NCBI GenBank assembly: GCA_002506105.1 | Contig: DAWU01000045.1 | Coordinates: 1-44,711, forward strand | Direction: 5' to 3' | Source of the DNA: Methanolinea sp. UBA275 | Lineage (GTDB): Archaea > Halobacteriota > Methanomicrobia > Methanomicrobiales > Methanospirillaceae | Length of the DNA stretch: 44,711 nt | Shown here: positions 7,998 to 15,881 of the stretch, piece by piece | Numbering within the stretch: the first letter of the stretch is position 1 | How the letters are laid out: the number at the start of each line of letters is the position of its first letter | Made by a program: the position numbers and the translations under genes | The notes under the pieces: model-generated | Told to the model about the DNA's origin: nothing | The model's database searches: none | What the model saw: the letters and a program-made list of their open reading frames with translations, nothing else

Positions 7998-10394
7998 ATG
8001 GTGAACACATTACCCCTTGAACAATACCGGAAAAGGTTCGATACAGACACGATTGAGTGCAGGACCACGAAGGAATTGGAACCCTTGAGAGAGATCGTCG
8101 GCCAGAAGAGGGCCCTTTCTGCACTCATGTTCGGGCTGAATATCGATGAGAAAGGATTTAATGTCTTCGTCTCCGGCATGCATGGCACAGGGAGACTCTC
8201 AGCGGTCTGTAAATTTATCCAGAAACTCGCGAAGACCAAACCCCCGGGAAATGACTGGATTTATGTCAACTCCTTTGACAATCCCTACCAGCCCAACGCC
8301 ATCCGTCTGCCCAATGGGATGGGAAAACAATTCAAGGAGGATATGGCTGCCTTCATCAGGGAGGCAAAGAGGTTCATTCCGATGGTTTTTGAGAGTGAGG
8401 ACTATGCCAGCCGTCATGATGCCGCAATCCGCGAGATAGAGAATGAGAAGGCACAATCACTGCTCCATATGGATGAGGTCGCAAAGGAGAAGGGCTTTCT
8501 CGTCCAGCCTGGCCCGCAGGGGCTGCTCACCATTCCCCTGCAGGAGAGCGGTGAACCATACCAGCAGGAGGAATTTATCAAGCTCCCCCCTGAAGTTCAG
8601 ATGCAGTACCAGAAACGAAAAGAAGAGCTCCTCGTCGAACTCCGTAACACTTTCAGGCAGATGCGGGATCTTGACAAGAAAGGGGGTGAAGCCATCGAGG
8701 AACTGAATCGTGATGTGGTCCTGAATGCAATCGGTCACAGGATTGCATCTCTCAAAGACACCTACGAGCATGTCGAGGAGATCAACGACTACATAGACTC
8801 GGTCCAGAAGGATATCATCGAGCATATTCCCCAGTTCATGCCGGAACCCCCGCAACCGTCGCAGCCATCACAGGTGCAGACCCTGCCGAATCCAGAACTT
8901 CTGTTCCGGAAGTACGAGATCAACGTAATCGTCGATAACTCTGGAAATGATGGTGCACCGGTCATTTTTGATCAGAATCCGTCGTACCTGAACCTCTTTG
9001 GCAAGATCGAGAAAGAGCTCCAGTACGGTGTGGTGACCACCGATTTCACCATGATCCGGCCAGGTTCAATCCACAGGGCGAACGCCGGATTCCTTGTCTT
9101 GATGGCCGAAGATCTTTTCAGGAATGCCATGTCCTGGGAAGAGCTCAAGACCACGCTCAAGACCGGCAAGATAATCGTGGAGGAACCCGCTGAACGGATG
9201 GGTTTCATATCCACCAAGGGAATCAAGCCCGAGCCCATCCCACTCTTCCTCAAAGTGATCATTATCGGAACCCCTGAGATCAACCAAATCCTCTATACCA
9301 TGGACCCGGACTTCCAGGAACTCTTCAAGGTCAGGGCGGATTTTGACACCACCATGGAACGCACTGACGAAAATGTCCGTAACTATGCATCTTTCATCTG
9401 CGGACTCTGTGAAGAAAACAACTACCGGCACATGGACAAGTCTGCGGTTGCCAAAATCATTGAGTTCGGTTCACGTCTTGCAGAAGACCAGGGCAAGCTC
9501 ACCACCCGGTTCTCGACCATCGCCGACATCATCGCGGAAGCCAGTTACTATGCCAAACAGGACAACGCCGATTTTATCATGGACAGGCATGTCAAAAAAG
9601 CCCTCGATGAGAGAATCTACCGTTCAAACCTGATCCAGGAAAAGATCCAGGAGTACATCACGAAAGGGATCTTCCTGATAGACATTGAGGGAAAGAAAGC
9701 AGGGCAGGTGAACGGCCTTGCGGTGATCGGTCTCGGGGATATCGCCTTCGGGCGCCCGGACCGGGTCACTGCGAGCATCGGTATCGGGCGTGGTGGTATC
9801 ATCGATATCGAGCGGGAGGCTGCCATGGGAGGCCCGATCCACACCAAGGGTGTCCTCATCCTCTCCGGGTTCCTGAACGAGCGGTACGCCCGCGACAAGC
9901 CCCTCGCACTTTCGGCAAGGCTGGTCTTTGAACAGAGCTACCAGGGTGTCGAGGGCGACAGCGCCTCGAGCACCGAGCTCTATGCTCTCCTCTCCGCCAT
10001 ATCAGGTATTCCCATTAACCAGGCGATCGCGGTCACCGGATCTGTGAACCAGAAAGGGGAGGTGCAGGCAATCGGCGGAGTCAACGAGAAGATAGAAGGA
10101 TATTATGAGGTGTGCAGGGCAAAGGGGCTGACCGGTGAACAGGGAGTCATGATCCCGACAAGCAACATCCAGAACCTGATGCTTAAGGATGAGATCATCG
10201 ACGCTGCACGAGCAGGAAAATTCACCATTTACCCGGTCAGCACCATCGATGAGGGGATAGAAGTGCTCACGGGAATGAAGGCCGGGAAACGGAAGGAGGA
10301 TGGATCCTTCGAGGAGGGTTCTGTCAATTCCCTGGTGGATCTGCGCCTCCGGGAAATGGCGGAGACCATGAGGGAATACCATTCAACGGCCTGA
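7998..10394 (+). CDS. LonC/AAA_32-type ATP-dependent protease
   Basis: 798 residues. The N-terminal half carries the AAA_32-type region opening with EIVGQKRALSALMFGLNI and a P-loop-like VSGMHGTGR near residue 60, where Walker Lys is replaced by Arg. A long helical insert (about 150-290) follows. The C-terminal Lon peptidase domain has the catalytic dyad Ser655 (EGDSASS) and Lys698 (VNEK). The family is a soluble Lon relative often annotated as putative ATP-dependent protease, distinct from archaeal membrane LonB. A strong SD (AAGGAG, 7981-7986) supports the ATG at 7998. The canonical LonA at 39269 is not adjacent, so the organism carries at least two Lon-type peptidases. Confidence 0.9.
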   Translation: MVNTLPLEQYRKRFDTDTIECRTTKELEPLREIVGQKRALSALMFGLNIDEKGFNVFVSGMHGTGRLSAVCKFIQKLAKTKPPGNDWIYVNSFDNPYQPNAIRLPNGMGKQFKEDMAAFIREAKRFIPMVFESEDYASRHDAAIREIENEKAQSLLHMDEVAKEKGFLVQPGPQGLLTIPLQESGEPYQQEEFIKLPPEVQMQYQKRKEELLVELRNTFRQMRDLDKKGGEAIEELNRDVVLNAIGHRIASLKDTYEHVEEINDYIDSVQKDIIEHIPQFMPEPPQPSQPSQVQTLPNPELLFRKYEINVIVDNSGNDGAPVIFDQNPSYLNLFGKIEKELQYGVVTTDFTMIRPGSIHRANAGFLVLMAEDLFRNAMSWEELKTTLKTGKIIVEEPAERMGFISTKGIKPEPIPLFLKVIIIGTPEINQILYTMDPDFQELFKVRADFDTTMERTDENVRNYASFICGLCEENNYRHMDKSAVAKIIEFGSRLAEDQGKLTTRFSTIADIIAEASYYAKQDNADFIMDRHVKKALDERIYRSNLIQEKIQEYITKGIFLIDIEGKKAGQVNGLAVIGLGDIAFGRPDRVTASIGIGRGGIIDIEREAAMGGPIHTKGVLILSGFLNERYARDKPLALSARLVFEQSYQGVEGDSASSTELYALLSAISGIPINQAIAVTGSVNQKGEVQAIGGVNEKIEGYYEVCRAKGLTGEQGVMIPTSNIQNLMLKDEIIDAARAGKFTIYPVSTIDEGIEVLTGMKAGKRKEDGSFEEGSVNSLVDLRLREMAETMREYHSTA

Positions 10395-10552
10395 CCCCCC
10401 AATCCTTCCCTCTTTCTTCGGGAAATGGATGATTCCCATCGAAAATAACCATTCACCATGGGATAAGGAGATTTTTCAAATATTCACGGAGGATGAGATT
10501 TCTTGGGGATTTTGTGCTGTCAGGGGAGTGAGGTGATTTTTCTCCGATTTTT

Positions 10553-10569
10553 TACTAAAATTTTTAGTA
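10553..10569. promoter_or_regulatory. Perfect 17-nt palindrome, probable operator
   Basis: TACTAAAA and its exact reverse complement TTTTAGTA flank one T. It sits in the gap after the LonC-type gene, about 10-15 bases before an A/T-rich TATA-like run (10575-10590) that would drive the small ORFs at 10640 and 10816. A dimeric regulator site is the simplest reading. The T-run just before it means a terminator role cannot be excluded. The rest of 10395-10639 shows nothing else recognisable. Confidence 0.45.
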
Positions 10570-10639
10570 GAACGGATTATTATTAATCAGTATACCATAT
10601 CTCGGAAAAAGAATACATGGGAAAAATGGGGATCAGACT

Positions 10640-10768
10640 ATGCTCTTCATGATCACATTCCAATGGGAATCAGAACCTAACGGTACAGTCCTGTGGGTTC
10701 ACACGAATAACGCAAATCATACTGCGATGAATCCCATCCATGATCGGATCGATGAACATGTAACATAG
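10640..10768 (+). CDS. Possible 42-residue protein
   Basis: ATG at 10640, TAG at 10766-10768. A GGGGAT stretch 6-12 bases upstream could serve as SD. The product opens MLFMITFQWE, which resembles the first strand of small dimeric alpha/beta-barrel proteins such as DUF3303, but it ends too soon for that fold. It could be a truncated copy or a genuine short protein. It precedes the ORF at 10816 by 47 bases. Confidence 0.35.
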   Translation: MLFMITFQWESEPNGTVLWVHTNNANHTAMNPIHDRIDEHVT

Positions 10769-10815
10769 GATTCCCTCACACCAGGGAGCAAACAGCGTTT
10801 CCAATCGGGAGAATC

Positions 10816-11040
10816 ATGTCCAATTTTCACTCCGGTATACTCGATCACCCAGAGTGTACGCTGATCCGGGTCGATACACTTCTCCGTCTCCTTCAGGAGA
10901 TTCCCGAAGATTATTTCATCGAGTCAAATCCGGTCACCAGGAATCTCGTCCTTTTCAGAAAAGACGGAGATATATACGAACAGAGGGGTTGGATTGATTT
11001 GATGAAGGAAGAACTCCACCTTGCAGATGAGGAAATGTAA
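10816..11040 (+). CDS. Hypothetical small protein
   Basis: 74 residues, acidic, no Cys, no membrane segment. A GGGAG SD (10808-10812) lies a few bases before the ATG. The sequence has a helix-like centre (LIRVDTLLRLLQEIP) followed by a beta-like segment (RNLVLFRKDGDIYEQRGW). I do not recognise the family. It may be co-transcribed with the 42-residue ORF upstream, possibly under the palindrome at 10553-10569. Confidence 0.6.
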   Translation: MSNFHSGILDHPECTLIRVDTLLRLLQEIPEDYFIESNPVTRNLVLFRKDGDIYEQRGWIDLMKEELHLADEEM

Positions 11041-11107
11041 CACGAATCATCCGGGACACAAATAGCCCAGAGTGATCTTTAAACCCATTTCTTTCTCATA
11101 AGTATGT

Positions 11108-11668
11108 ATGAAGAAGATCACGATCGGTCCGATGCCCTACATGAGTGCTATGCCTACCGTTCTCGTGGGTGCAATGGTGAAGGGTAAACCCAATTACATG
11201 GTCGCTGCCTGGGCGACCGTCGCCTGTATGGCGCCACCCATGGTCTGCGTTGCCATCAACAAGGGGCGGTATACCTGGAAGGGGATTGAGGAGCACAAAA
11301 CCTTCTCCCTGAACGTGCCATCTGTTGCCCAGATGATCGAGACCGACCACTGTGGTATAGTTTCAGGATCACACGAGGACAAGTCACAGGTATTCCACTC
11401 GGCATATGGAACACTGGAGACTGCACCACTTGCGGAGGAGTGCCCGGTCAATATTGAATGCAGGCTCTTCCAGGCAGTAGACTGCGGGAGCCACATGCTG
11501 GTGATCGGCGAGGTGGCTGAGACCCATGCGGACCCGTCGTGCATCAAGGACGGAAGGCCTGATATTGAGAAAATCCAACCGATCATCTATGCCCAGGCGA
11601 CCTATTATGGCGTGGGGAACGAAGTCGGAAAGGCATTTTCTGTGGGCAGGAAGTATCAGAAAAAGTGA
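11108..11668 (+). CDS. Flavin reductase-like (flavoredoxin-type) protein
   Basis: 186 residues, full length for the flavin reductase domain family. These proteins bind FMN in a split beta-barrel and act as electron carriers or NAD(P)H:flavin reductases. Supporting segments are the opening PMPYMSAMPTVLVGAM, YMVAAWATVACMAPPMVCVAI, SLNVPSVAQM, the acidic loop around DHCGIVSG, and the IECRLFQAVDCGSHMLVIGEV strand pair. It resembles methanogen and sulfate-reducer flavoredoxins. An A/T run (TTTAAA) about 28 bases upstream suggests a leaderless or short-leader message. It stands alone. Confidence 0.85.
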   Translation: MKKITIGPMPYMSAMPTVLVGAMVKGKPNYMVAAWATVACMAPPMVCVAINKGRYTWKGIEEHKTFSLNVPSVAQMIETDHCGIVSGSHEDKSQVFHSAYGTLETAPLAEECPVNIECRLFQAVDCGSHMLVIGEVAETHADPSCIKDGRPDIEKIQPIIYAQATYYGVGNEVGKAFSVGRKYQKK

Positions 11669-12074
11669 GGGGTCCTGAGACACCCTGTTCGGGAACCTTT
11701 GGGCTGGAACGCGCTCGATTTCCTTGTCATGGACCAGTCTCCTCGGGACCGGTGAATCCCTTTTTTCTCCCTATTTCCTGGCTGCGAACAGGTCTCGACT
11801 TCGGACAACCTGCCTGAGTTGACGAAGGGAGAGCCGGGGGTCCTCTCGCCCAACTGCTCCAGGGAATAGATCTTTAGGATCGGGGTATACGTGATTATGT
11901 TCTCCTTCCCCTCCGGGGGGCCTCATTCACATGTCAGGTATTCCGGCACACAGTCTGCAATTTTTCACGGATTCTTTTCCAAAGACCCGATCCATCAAAC
12001 ACAACACATATCCCTATACACATACCAGGAGAGGGTAAAAGCACTCACATGCTTGAATGAAAGGAAGGAACACG
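11669..12074. other. Gene-free stretch
   Basis: No ORF with protein-like composition on either strand. It holds pyrimidine-rich tracts near 11755-11770 that could end the flavin reductase transcript, and the upstream region of the FMN-binding protein with a TATA-like CCTATACACATA around 12012-12023. Nothing else is recognised. Confidence 0.5.
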
Positions 12075-12479
12075 ATGGTATCACTCACTGCGGAAATGAA
12101 AGAAGTATTTGCGAAGACAAAGCCCTATGCCATTGCCACGGCATCCAAACATGGAATTCCCAATGTTGCACCGATAGCAACGGTGCAGATTGTTGCTGAT
12201 GACACACTCTGGATCGGTGACAATTACATGGTAAAAACGCTCGCAAATGTACGGGAAAATCCCCATTTGGCACTCTATATATGGGATCCTGAAAAGAAGC
12301 GTTGTTTCCAGATCAAGGGGAGCGTGACGGTGAAAACCAGCGGCCCGGAGTATGAAAAGATCAAGGCGCAGATAAAAGCAAAAGGCCCACATTACCCTGC
12401 AAAGGGACTATTGATCCTGAAAATCACGGAAATATTCGATTGTACTCCCGGACCACATGCCGGGAAAAAAGTTGAATAA
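12075..12479 (+). CDS. Pyridoxamine 5'-phosphate oxidase-like FMN-binding protein
   Basis: 134 residues from the ATG at 12075, chosen because AGGAAGG (12062-12068) is ideally placed as SD; an upstream in-frame ATG at 12057 has none. The product starts with a helix, then YAIATASKHGIPNVAPIATVQIVADDTLWIGDN, the typical opening strands of the PPOX-like split barrel, followed by TLANVRENPHLALYIWDP and FQIKGSVTV. Small members bind FMN, F420 or heme; the exact cofactor is not readable here. Both neighbours are unrelated. It could cooperate with the flavin reductase one gene upstream, but the gap argues against one operon. Confidence 0.8.
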   Translation: MVSLTAEMKEVFAKTKPYAIATASKHGIPNVAPIATVQIVADDTLWIGDNYMVKTLANVRENPHLALYIWDPEKKRCFQIKGSVTVKTSGPEYEKIKAQIKAKGPHYPAKGLLILKITEIFDCTPGPHAGKKVE

Positions 12480-12910
12480 TTCCTGACAATTGGTCAATAT
12501 AACTGCCTCCTTTTTTTGGATATTTCCTCTTATCATGGTGTAGAATGCCATGAGAAATGATCGGTAATTGCCTGCACGCCGTAATCATTGGGTGTGGCGG
12601 GTTGCAGGGTACCGCTTAGTGGACGAAAACAGAGGAGCGAGAGATGGGGGATCCCCCTCTCAAGAGATTGGCCCGTGGATGAACTATCTGGTCTGGGAGG
12701 ATCTCCCGCATGGTGCTCCTCCCCGCTCACACGACCTTTATCGGAACATTTACCATCCCGTTGAGCTGGTCTTCCGGATCTCCCTGATTCCATCCTCTTC
12801 TCTCCCTGCCCTTCCGGACTGGAAAACCTGTCATCGGTCACATCAATTCCGGGAGACTTAATAAAGATAAAACCAACTGGTTAAGGGAAATTTTACTGGA
12901 GAGTATGTTC
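12480..12910. other. Gene-free stretch
   Basis: There are open frames on both strands, but their composition is shadow-like and none has a convincing start. A T-rich run (12511-12518) likely terminates the upstream gene. An A/T-rich promoter region is at 12858-12880 for the lipoprotein gene. Possibly decayed coding sequence, but I cannot assign it. Confidence 0.4.
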
Positions 12911-13369
12911 ATGAAACTCAGCACTGCCCTGATTCTTACAGGTCTTGCCTGCATCCTTGTACTTGCTGCCGGGTGCACAAGTACCCCAAGCACGCCCGCT
13001 GTTACGACCACCATCCCAACCACCGCGGCAACCGCAGTTCCCACTACAGCTGCCCCGGTTCTGTCCTGGACAGGGACATGGAATACTACATGGGCCGAGG
13101 ACGCAAACTGGTCTGTCGATGTCATTCGCATCACACAGACCGGCTCATCCGTGAAAGGGATTTACGAGGTCGGAAATGGCACAATCAGTGGAAACGTAAC
13201 GGGAAATAGTCTTACCGGAGTCTGGTCCGAAGTTGATGGAGAAGATGCATACGAGGGTACATTCGAATTCGTGATGTCTGCCGACAAAAACTCGTTCACC
13301 GGCAAGTGGGCGAACACAGGTGAGGATCTCGCAAACTCAACATACCCCTGGAATGGTGTCCGGGTTTAA
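12911..13369 (+). CDS. Putative lipoprotein with lipocalin-like domain
   Basis: 152 residues from the ATG at 12911, which is better spaced from the GGAG SD (12898-12901) than the ATG at 12905. There is a signal with a lipobox (LAAGC), then a Thr/Pro/Ala-rich linker of about 30 residues. A compact domain of about 95 residues opens with WTGTWNTTW and contains ITQTGSSVKGIYEVGNGTISG, with repeated Gly-turn strands. This is the pattern of small beta-barrel domains common in archaeal secreted proteins. It is predicted to be anchored outside the membrane. It is followed on the same strand by a second, tiny lipoprotein. Confidence 0.75.
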   Translation: MKLSTALILTGLACILVLAAGCTSTPSTPAVTTTIPTTAATAVPTTAAPVLSWTGTWNTTWAEDANWSVDVIRITQTGSSVKGIYEVGNGTISGNVTGNSLTGVWSEVDGEDAYEGTFEFVMSADKNSFTGKWANTGEDLANSTYPWNGVRV

Positions 13370-13440
13370 CCGGGATACCTTCTCCTGCTTTTTCAAAATT
13401 AAAGACTATTCTTTTTTCTCTTTCTGCACCAACCACCAGG

Positions 13441-13593
13441 ATGATATCAGCCACCCGTACCATTCTCATACTCATCCTAGTGATCACAGCACTCCTCGCT
13501 GCCGGATGCACCCCGCCGGAAACCAAAACGGGAGAAGATGCTCCCGGAGAACTGGGATATCATCCGGTTCCTCTGACCGGATCTCATTTTTAA
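13441..13593 (+). CDS. 50-residue lipoprotein
   Basis: ATG at 13441, TAA at 13591-13593. The signal peptide (RTILILILVITALLAAGC) carries a textbook lipobox with Cys at residue 23. A 27-residue polar, Pro- and Glu-containing tail follows and ends in SHF. The ORF is short but the hydrophobic core and LLAAGC box are unlikely by chance. It lies 72 bases after the lipoprotein at 12911-13369 on the same strand and 21 bases before the convergent ABC permease. Entericidin-like and other miniature lipoproteins have this layout; no function can be assigned. Confidence 0.6.
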   Translation: MISATRTILILILVITALLAAGCTPPETKTGEDAPGELGYHPVPLTGSHF

Positions 13594-13614
13594 CGACTTT
13601 CGTGGGATTAATCC

Positions 13615-14361
13615 TTAAATCCCCTTCACCAGGTTCCTCTTCTGGATGACCTTCGCAGCCCAGATAAACAGGAGGATCACGGCGAATATGACGGCTATGT
13701 CAATCCAGGGAGGGTACACTGCATCGCCGTTCAGCGCCATGCGGAACAGGTCGACGAGATACGTCAGAGGGGAGAGCGAGGTGAGGAGAAAGAACGGTCC
13801 GCTCAGCTGGGAGAGCGGGATGAAGATCCCTGAGATAAAGATGAGCGGGAGGCGGACGAGGCTCGAGAGCATCATGATGTTCGATGGATTGTTGGTTGTC
13901 GGCGATGCCAGCAGAGTGCCCAGTGCCGCAAATGCCACCGACCCGATCACGAGCCCAATGAAGAGGAGCCCGGGGCTGAAGATGGGAATATGGAAGAGCA
14001 GGGTGCTGGCGGTGAACACGATCGTCGTGATCCCGATACCGAAGATCGCCCCTGCCAGGAGGTCTCCGACAATCACGCTCTCGAGGATAACAGGGAGCGA
14101 GATGAGCCGCTCGTAGGTCTTCTCGCGCTTCTCCCAGGGTGTGATCAGAGGGCCGACCGAAGACGATGTAAAAAAGAGCATCATCCCCAGGAATCCCGGG
14201 AAGAACGGGATGAGATCGAGGTCGCGGCCGATGAAGAACGTGAGGAACATGATCAGGGGAAAGAGCAGCCCGAAGACAACGACGGGTCCCTTGAAGTAAT
14301 AGATCCGCATGTTCTTCTCGGCTACCACCACAATGCTCCGGAAAAAGGTCTTCCAGTCCAT
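13615..14361 (-). CDS. ABC-2 type transporter permease
   Basis: 248 residues with about six hydrophobic helices. The typical ABC-2 pattern is present: a short cytoplasmic lead, a first helix pair around residues 25-65, a conserved amphipathic stretch (EKREKTYERLISLPV), then further helices ending in a basic tail (IQKRNLVKGI). It follows the ATP-binding gene with a 4-base gap, so the two form an operon. DrrB/NodJ-like exporters with this arrangement move drugs, lipids or polysaccharide. The substrate is unknown. Confidence 0.88.
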   Translation of the reverse strand: MDWKTFFRSIVVVAEKNMRIYYFKGPVVVFGLLFPLIMFLTFFIGRDLDLIPFFPGFLGMMLFFTSSSVGPLITPWEKREKTYERLISLPVILESVIVGDLLAGAIFGIGITTIVFTASTLLFHIPIFSPGLLFIGLVIGSVAFAALGTLLASPTTNNPSNIMMLSSLVRLPLIFISGIFIPLSQLSGPFFLLTSLSPLTYLVDLFRMALNGDAVYPPWIDIAVIFAVILLFIWAAKVIQKRNLVKGI

Positions 14362-14365
14362 CAGG

Positions 14366-15283
14366 TCAGGCTCCCCCCGTCAGGTGGACAAATGCCTCTT
14401 CGAGCGTCGGGTTCGAGGTCGCAATGGAGACGATCATCAGGTGTTCCTGCTCTGCAATGTATGCGAGATATTTTACTGCTGCATCTGGATTCTCGGTGAA
14501 GATCCGCCACTTGTCCCCCCATGGTTCCACCCTTGTGATACCGGGTACTGAAAAGAGGCCGGCCTCAACTCCCTGGTCGAACGCAACCTCAACATACCGC
14601 GATGTATCGAAAGTCTTCTTGAGCCGTTCAGGGCTCTCCGTAGCGACGATCCTGCCCCTGTTGATGACGCTGATCATCGAGCAGAGCGCATTCGCCTCCT
14701 CGATATTATGAGTGGTGAGAAGGATGGTGCTCCCTTCCTGGTTCATCTCACGGATGGTATCGAGCACGAGCCGGCGGCTGTACACATCGAGCCCGGTGGT
14801 CGGCTCATCGAGGATGAGCACAGGCGGGGAATGGACAATCGCACACCCGATGCTGATCCGCTGTCGCATTCCTTTCGAGAATGTCCGGACAAAATCATCT
14901 TTCCGCTCGGAAAGGCCAAGCCTCTCCAGGATCTCCCCGGCACGCTTCTTTAAGACCGCTCTGTCCATCCCGTAAAACTTTCCGGAGATGATGAGGTTCT
15001 GTTCGGCGGAGAGATCGCTATAGACCGTGCTGTTCTCGGGAATGACCCCGAGTTTCAGCTTCGCGGTGAGCGGTTCTCTCTGCACATCGGTCCCGAGAAT
15101 CTGCACGCTCCCGGCATCAGGGATCAGAACTCCCGTAATCATCCTGATGGTGGTGGTCTTTCCCGCCCCGTTCGGACCGAGGAACCCGTAAATGCTCCCT
15201 TCTGGGATGGTGATGCTGACATCATCGACTGCGAGGACCGGCCCGAATGACTTCCTGAGGTGCTCTGCAACAATTGCGTCCAT
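14366..15283 (-). CDS. ABC transporter ATP-binding protein
   Basis: 305 residues. Walker A is GPNGAGKTTT (about residue 35). The signature region reads TFSKGMRQRISIGCA, with a Met in place of the usual Gly-Gly-type contact, as in many DrrA-like proteins. Walker B is PVLILDEPTTGLD, and the switch His is in LLTTHNIEEA. After the nucleotide-binding domain there is a C-terminal extension of about 90 residues common in DrrA/CcmA-type export ATPases. The ATG at 15283 has a GAAGAG SD. It is the first gene of a two-gene exporter operon. Confidence 0.92.
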   Translation of the reverse strand: MDAIVAEHLRKSFGPVLAVDDVSITIPEGSIYGFLGPNGAGKTTTIRMITGVLIPDAGSVQILGTDVQREPLTAKLKLGVIPENSTVYSDLSAEQNLIISGKFYGMDRAVLKKRAGEILERLGLSERKDDFVRTFSKGMRQRISIGCAIVHSPPVLILDEPTTGLDVYSRRLVLDTIREMNQEGSTILLTTHNIEEANALCSMISVINRGRIVATESPERLKKTFDTSRYVEVAFDQGVEAGLFSVPGITRVEPWGDKWRIFTENPDAAVKYLAYIAEQEHLMIVSIATSNPTLEEAFVHLTGGA

Positions 15284-15478
15284 CTCTTCGCTTCACCCAG
15301 TTTTCTCCTTGAACCTGATGAGTATATCCGTACAGGACATGGAACCCGGGAAAGACCGTCACAAAGGCTGCTCCCGGCTCTCACATTTTTTCCTTTTTCC
15401 CTTGCTGGATTCAGGACAGGATCGCGTGACCATTATTATCATTCCCGACCATACGTCTCTTAACCGCTGGAGCATACG

Positions 15479-15667
15479 ATGAGGCGAACTTTCAGGGAAA
15501 CACTCTACCTGCTGGCGATAGGACTGGCGGCGGTCGCTATCCTGTGGTTCATCCTCTCGCGGATTCGGATTGTGGTGTTTACGATGATCCCCTGGTGGGG
15601 CCTCGGGCTAATGATCCTCATCCCCATCATCGTCATTATCCTCGTTATAGATCATTTCATTGATTGA
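15479..15667 (+). CDS. Small two-helix membrane protein
   Basis: 62 residues consisting of two transmembrane helices (about 8-28 and 36-58) joined by a short polar/Trp turn (PWWG), with Arg residues at the N-terminus and Asp at the C-terminus, so both ends are probably cytoplasmic. No recognised family. The ATG at 15479 has a weak upstream context. It is divergent from the ABC operon with a shared intergenic region of 195 bases. Confidence 0.5.
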   Translation: MRRTFRETLYLLAIGLAAVAILWFILSRIRIVVFTMIPWWGLGLMILIPIIVIILVIDHFID

Positions 15668-15881
15668 TGGTTCCAGGAATCAGATTCACACGTGAAATGG
15701 GAAATCCCAATATTTTCCATGCATGAGAACAGGTTCCTGTGTCCGGATTCCCCTTCACTATACAGGAACGCTCTCTTTGAGACGATCCTTCTTGCGGGAA
15801 CCATCCTTCGCGGGCATTCCCGAAAAACTTCGCAATGAATAAGAGCGGGACGATGGAACCACACATACAGGCTGGTATCAA

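Noticed and set aside
12568..12861. 97-codon plus-strand ORF in the gap before the lipoprotein gene
   Set aside because: No SD, no family resemblance, and an equally long frame on the opposite strand. Could be decayed coding DNA but not supportable.
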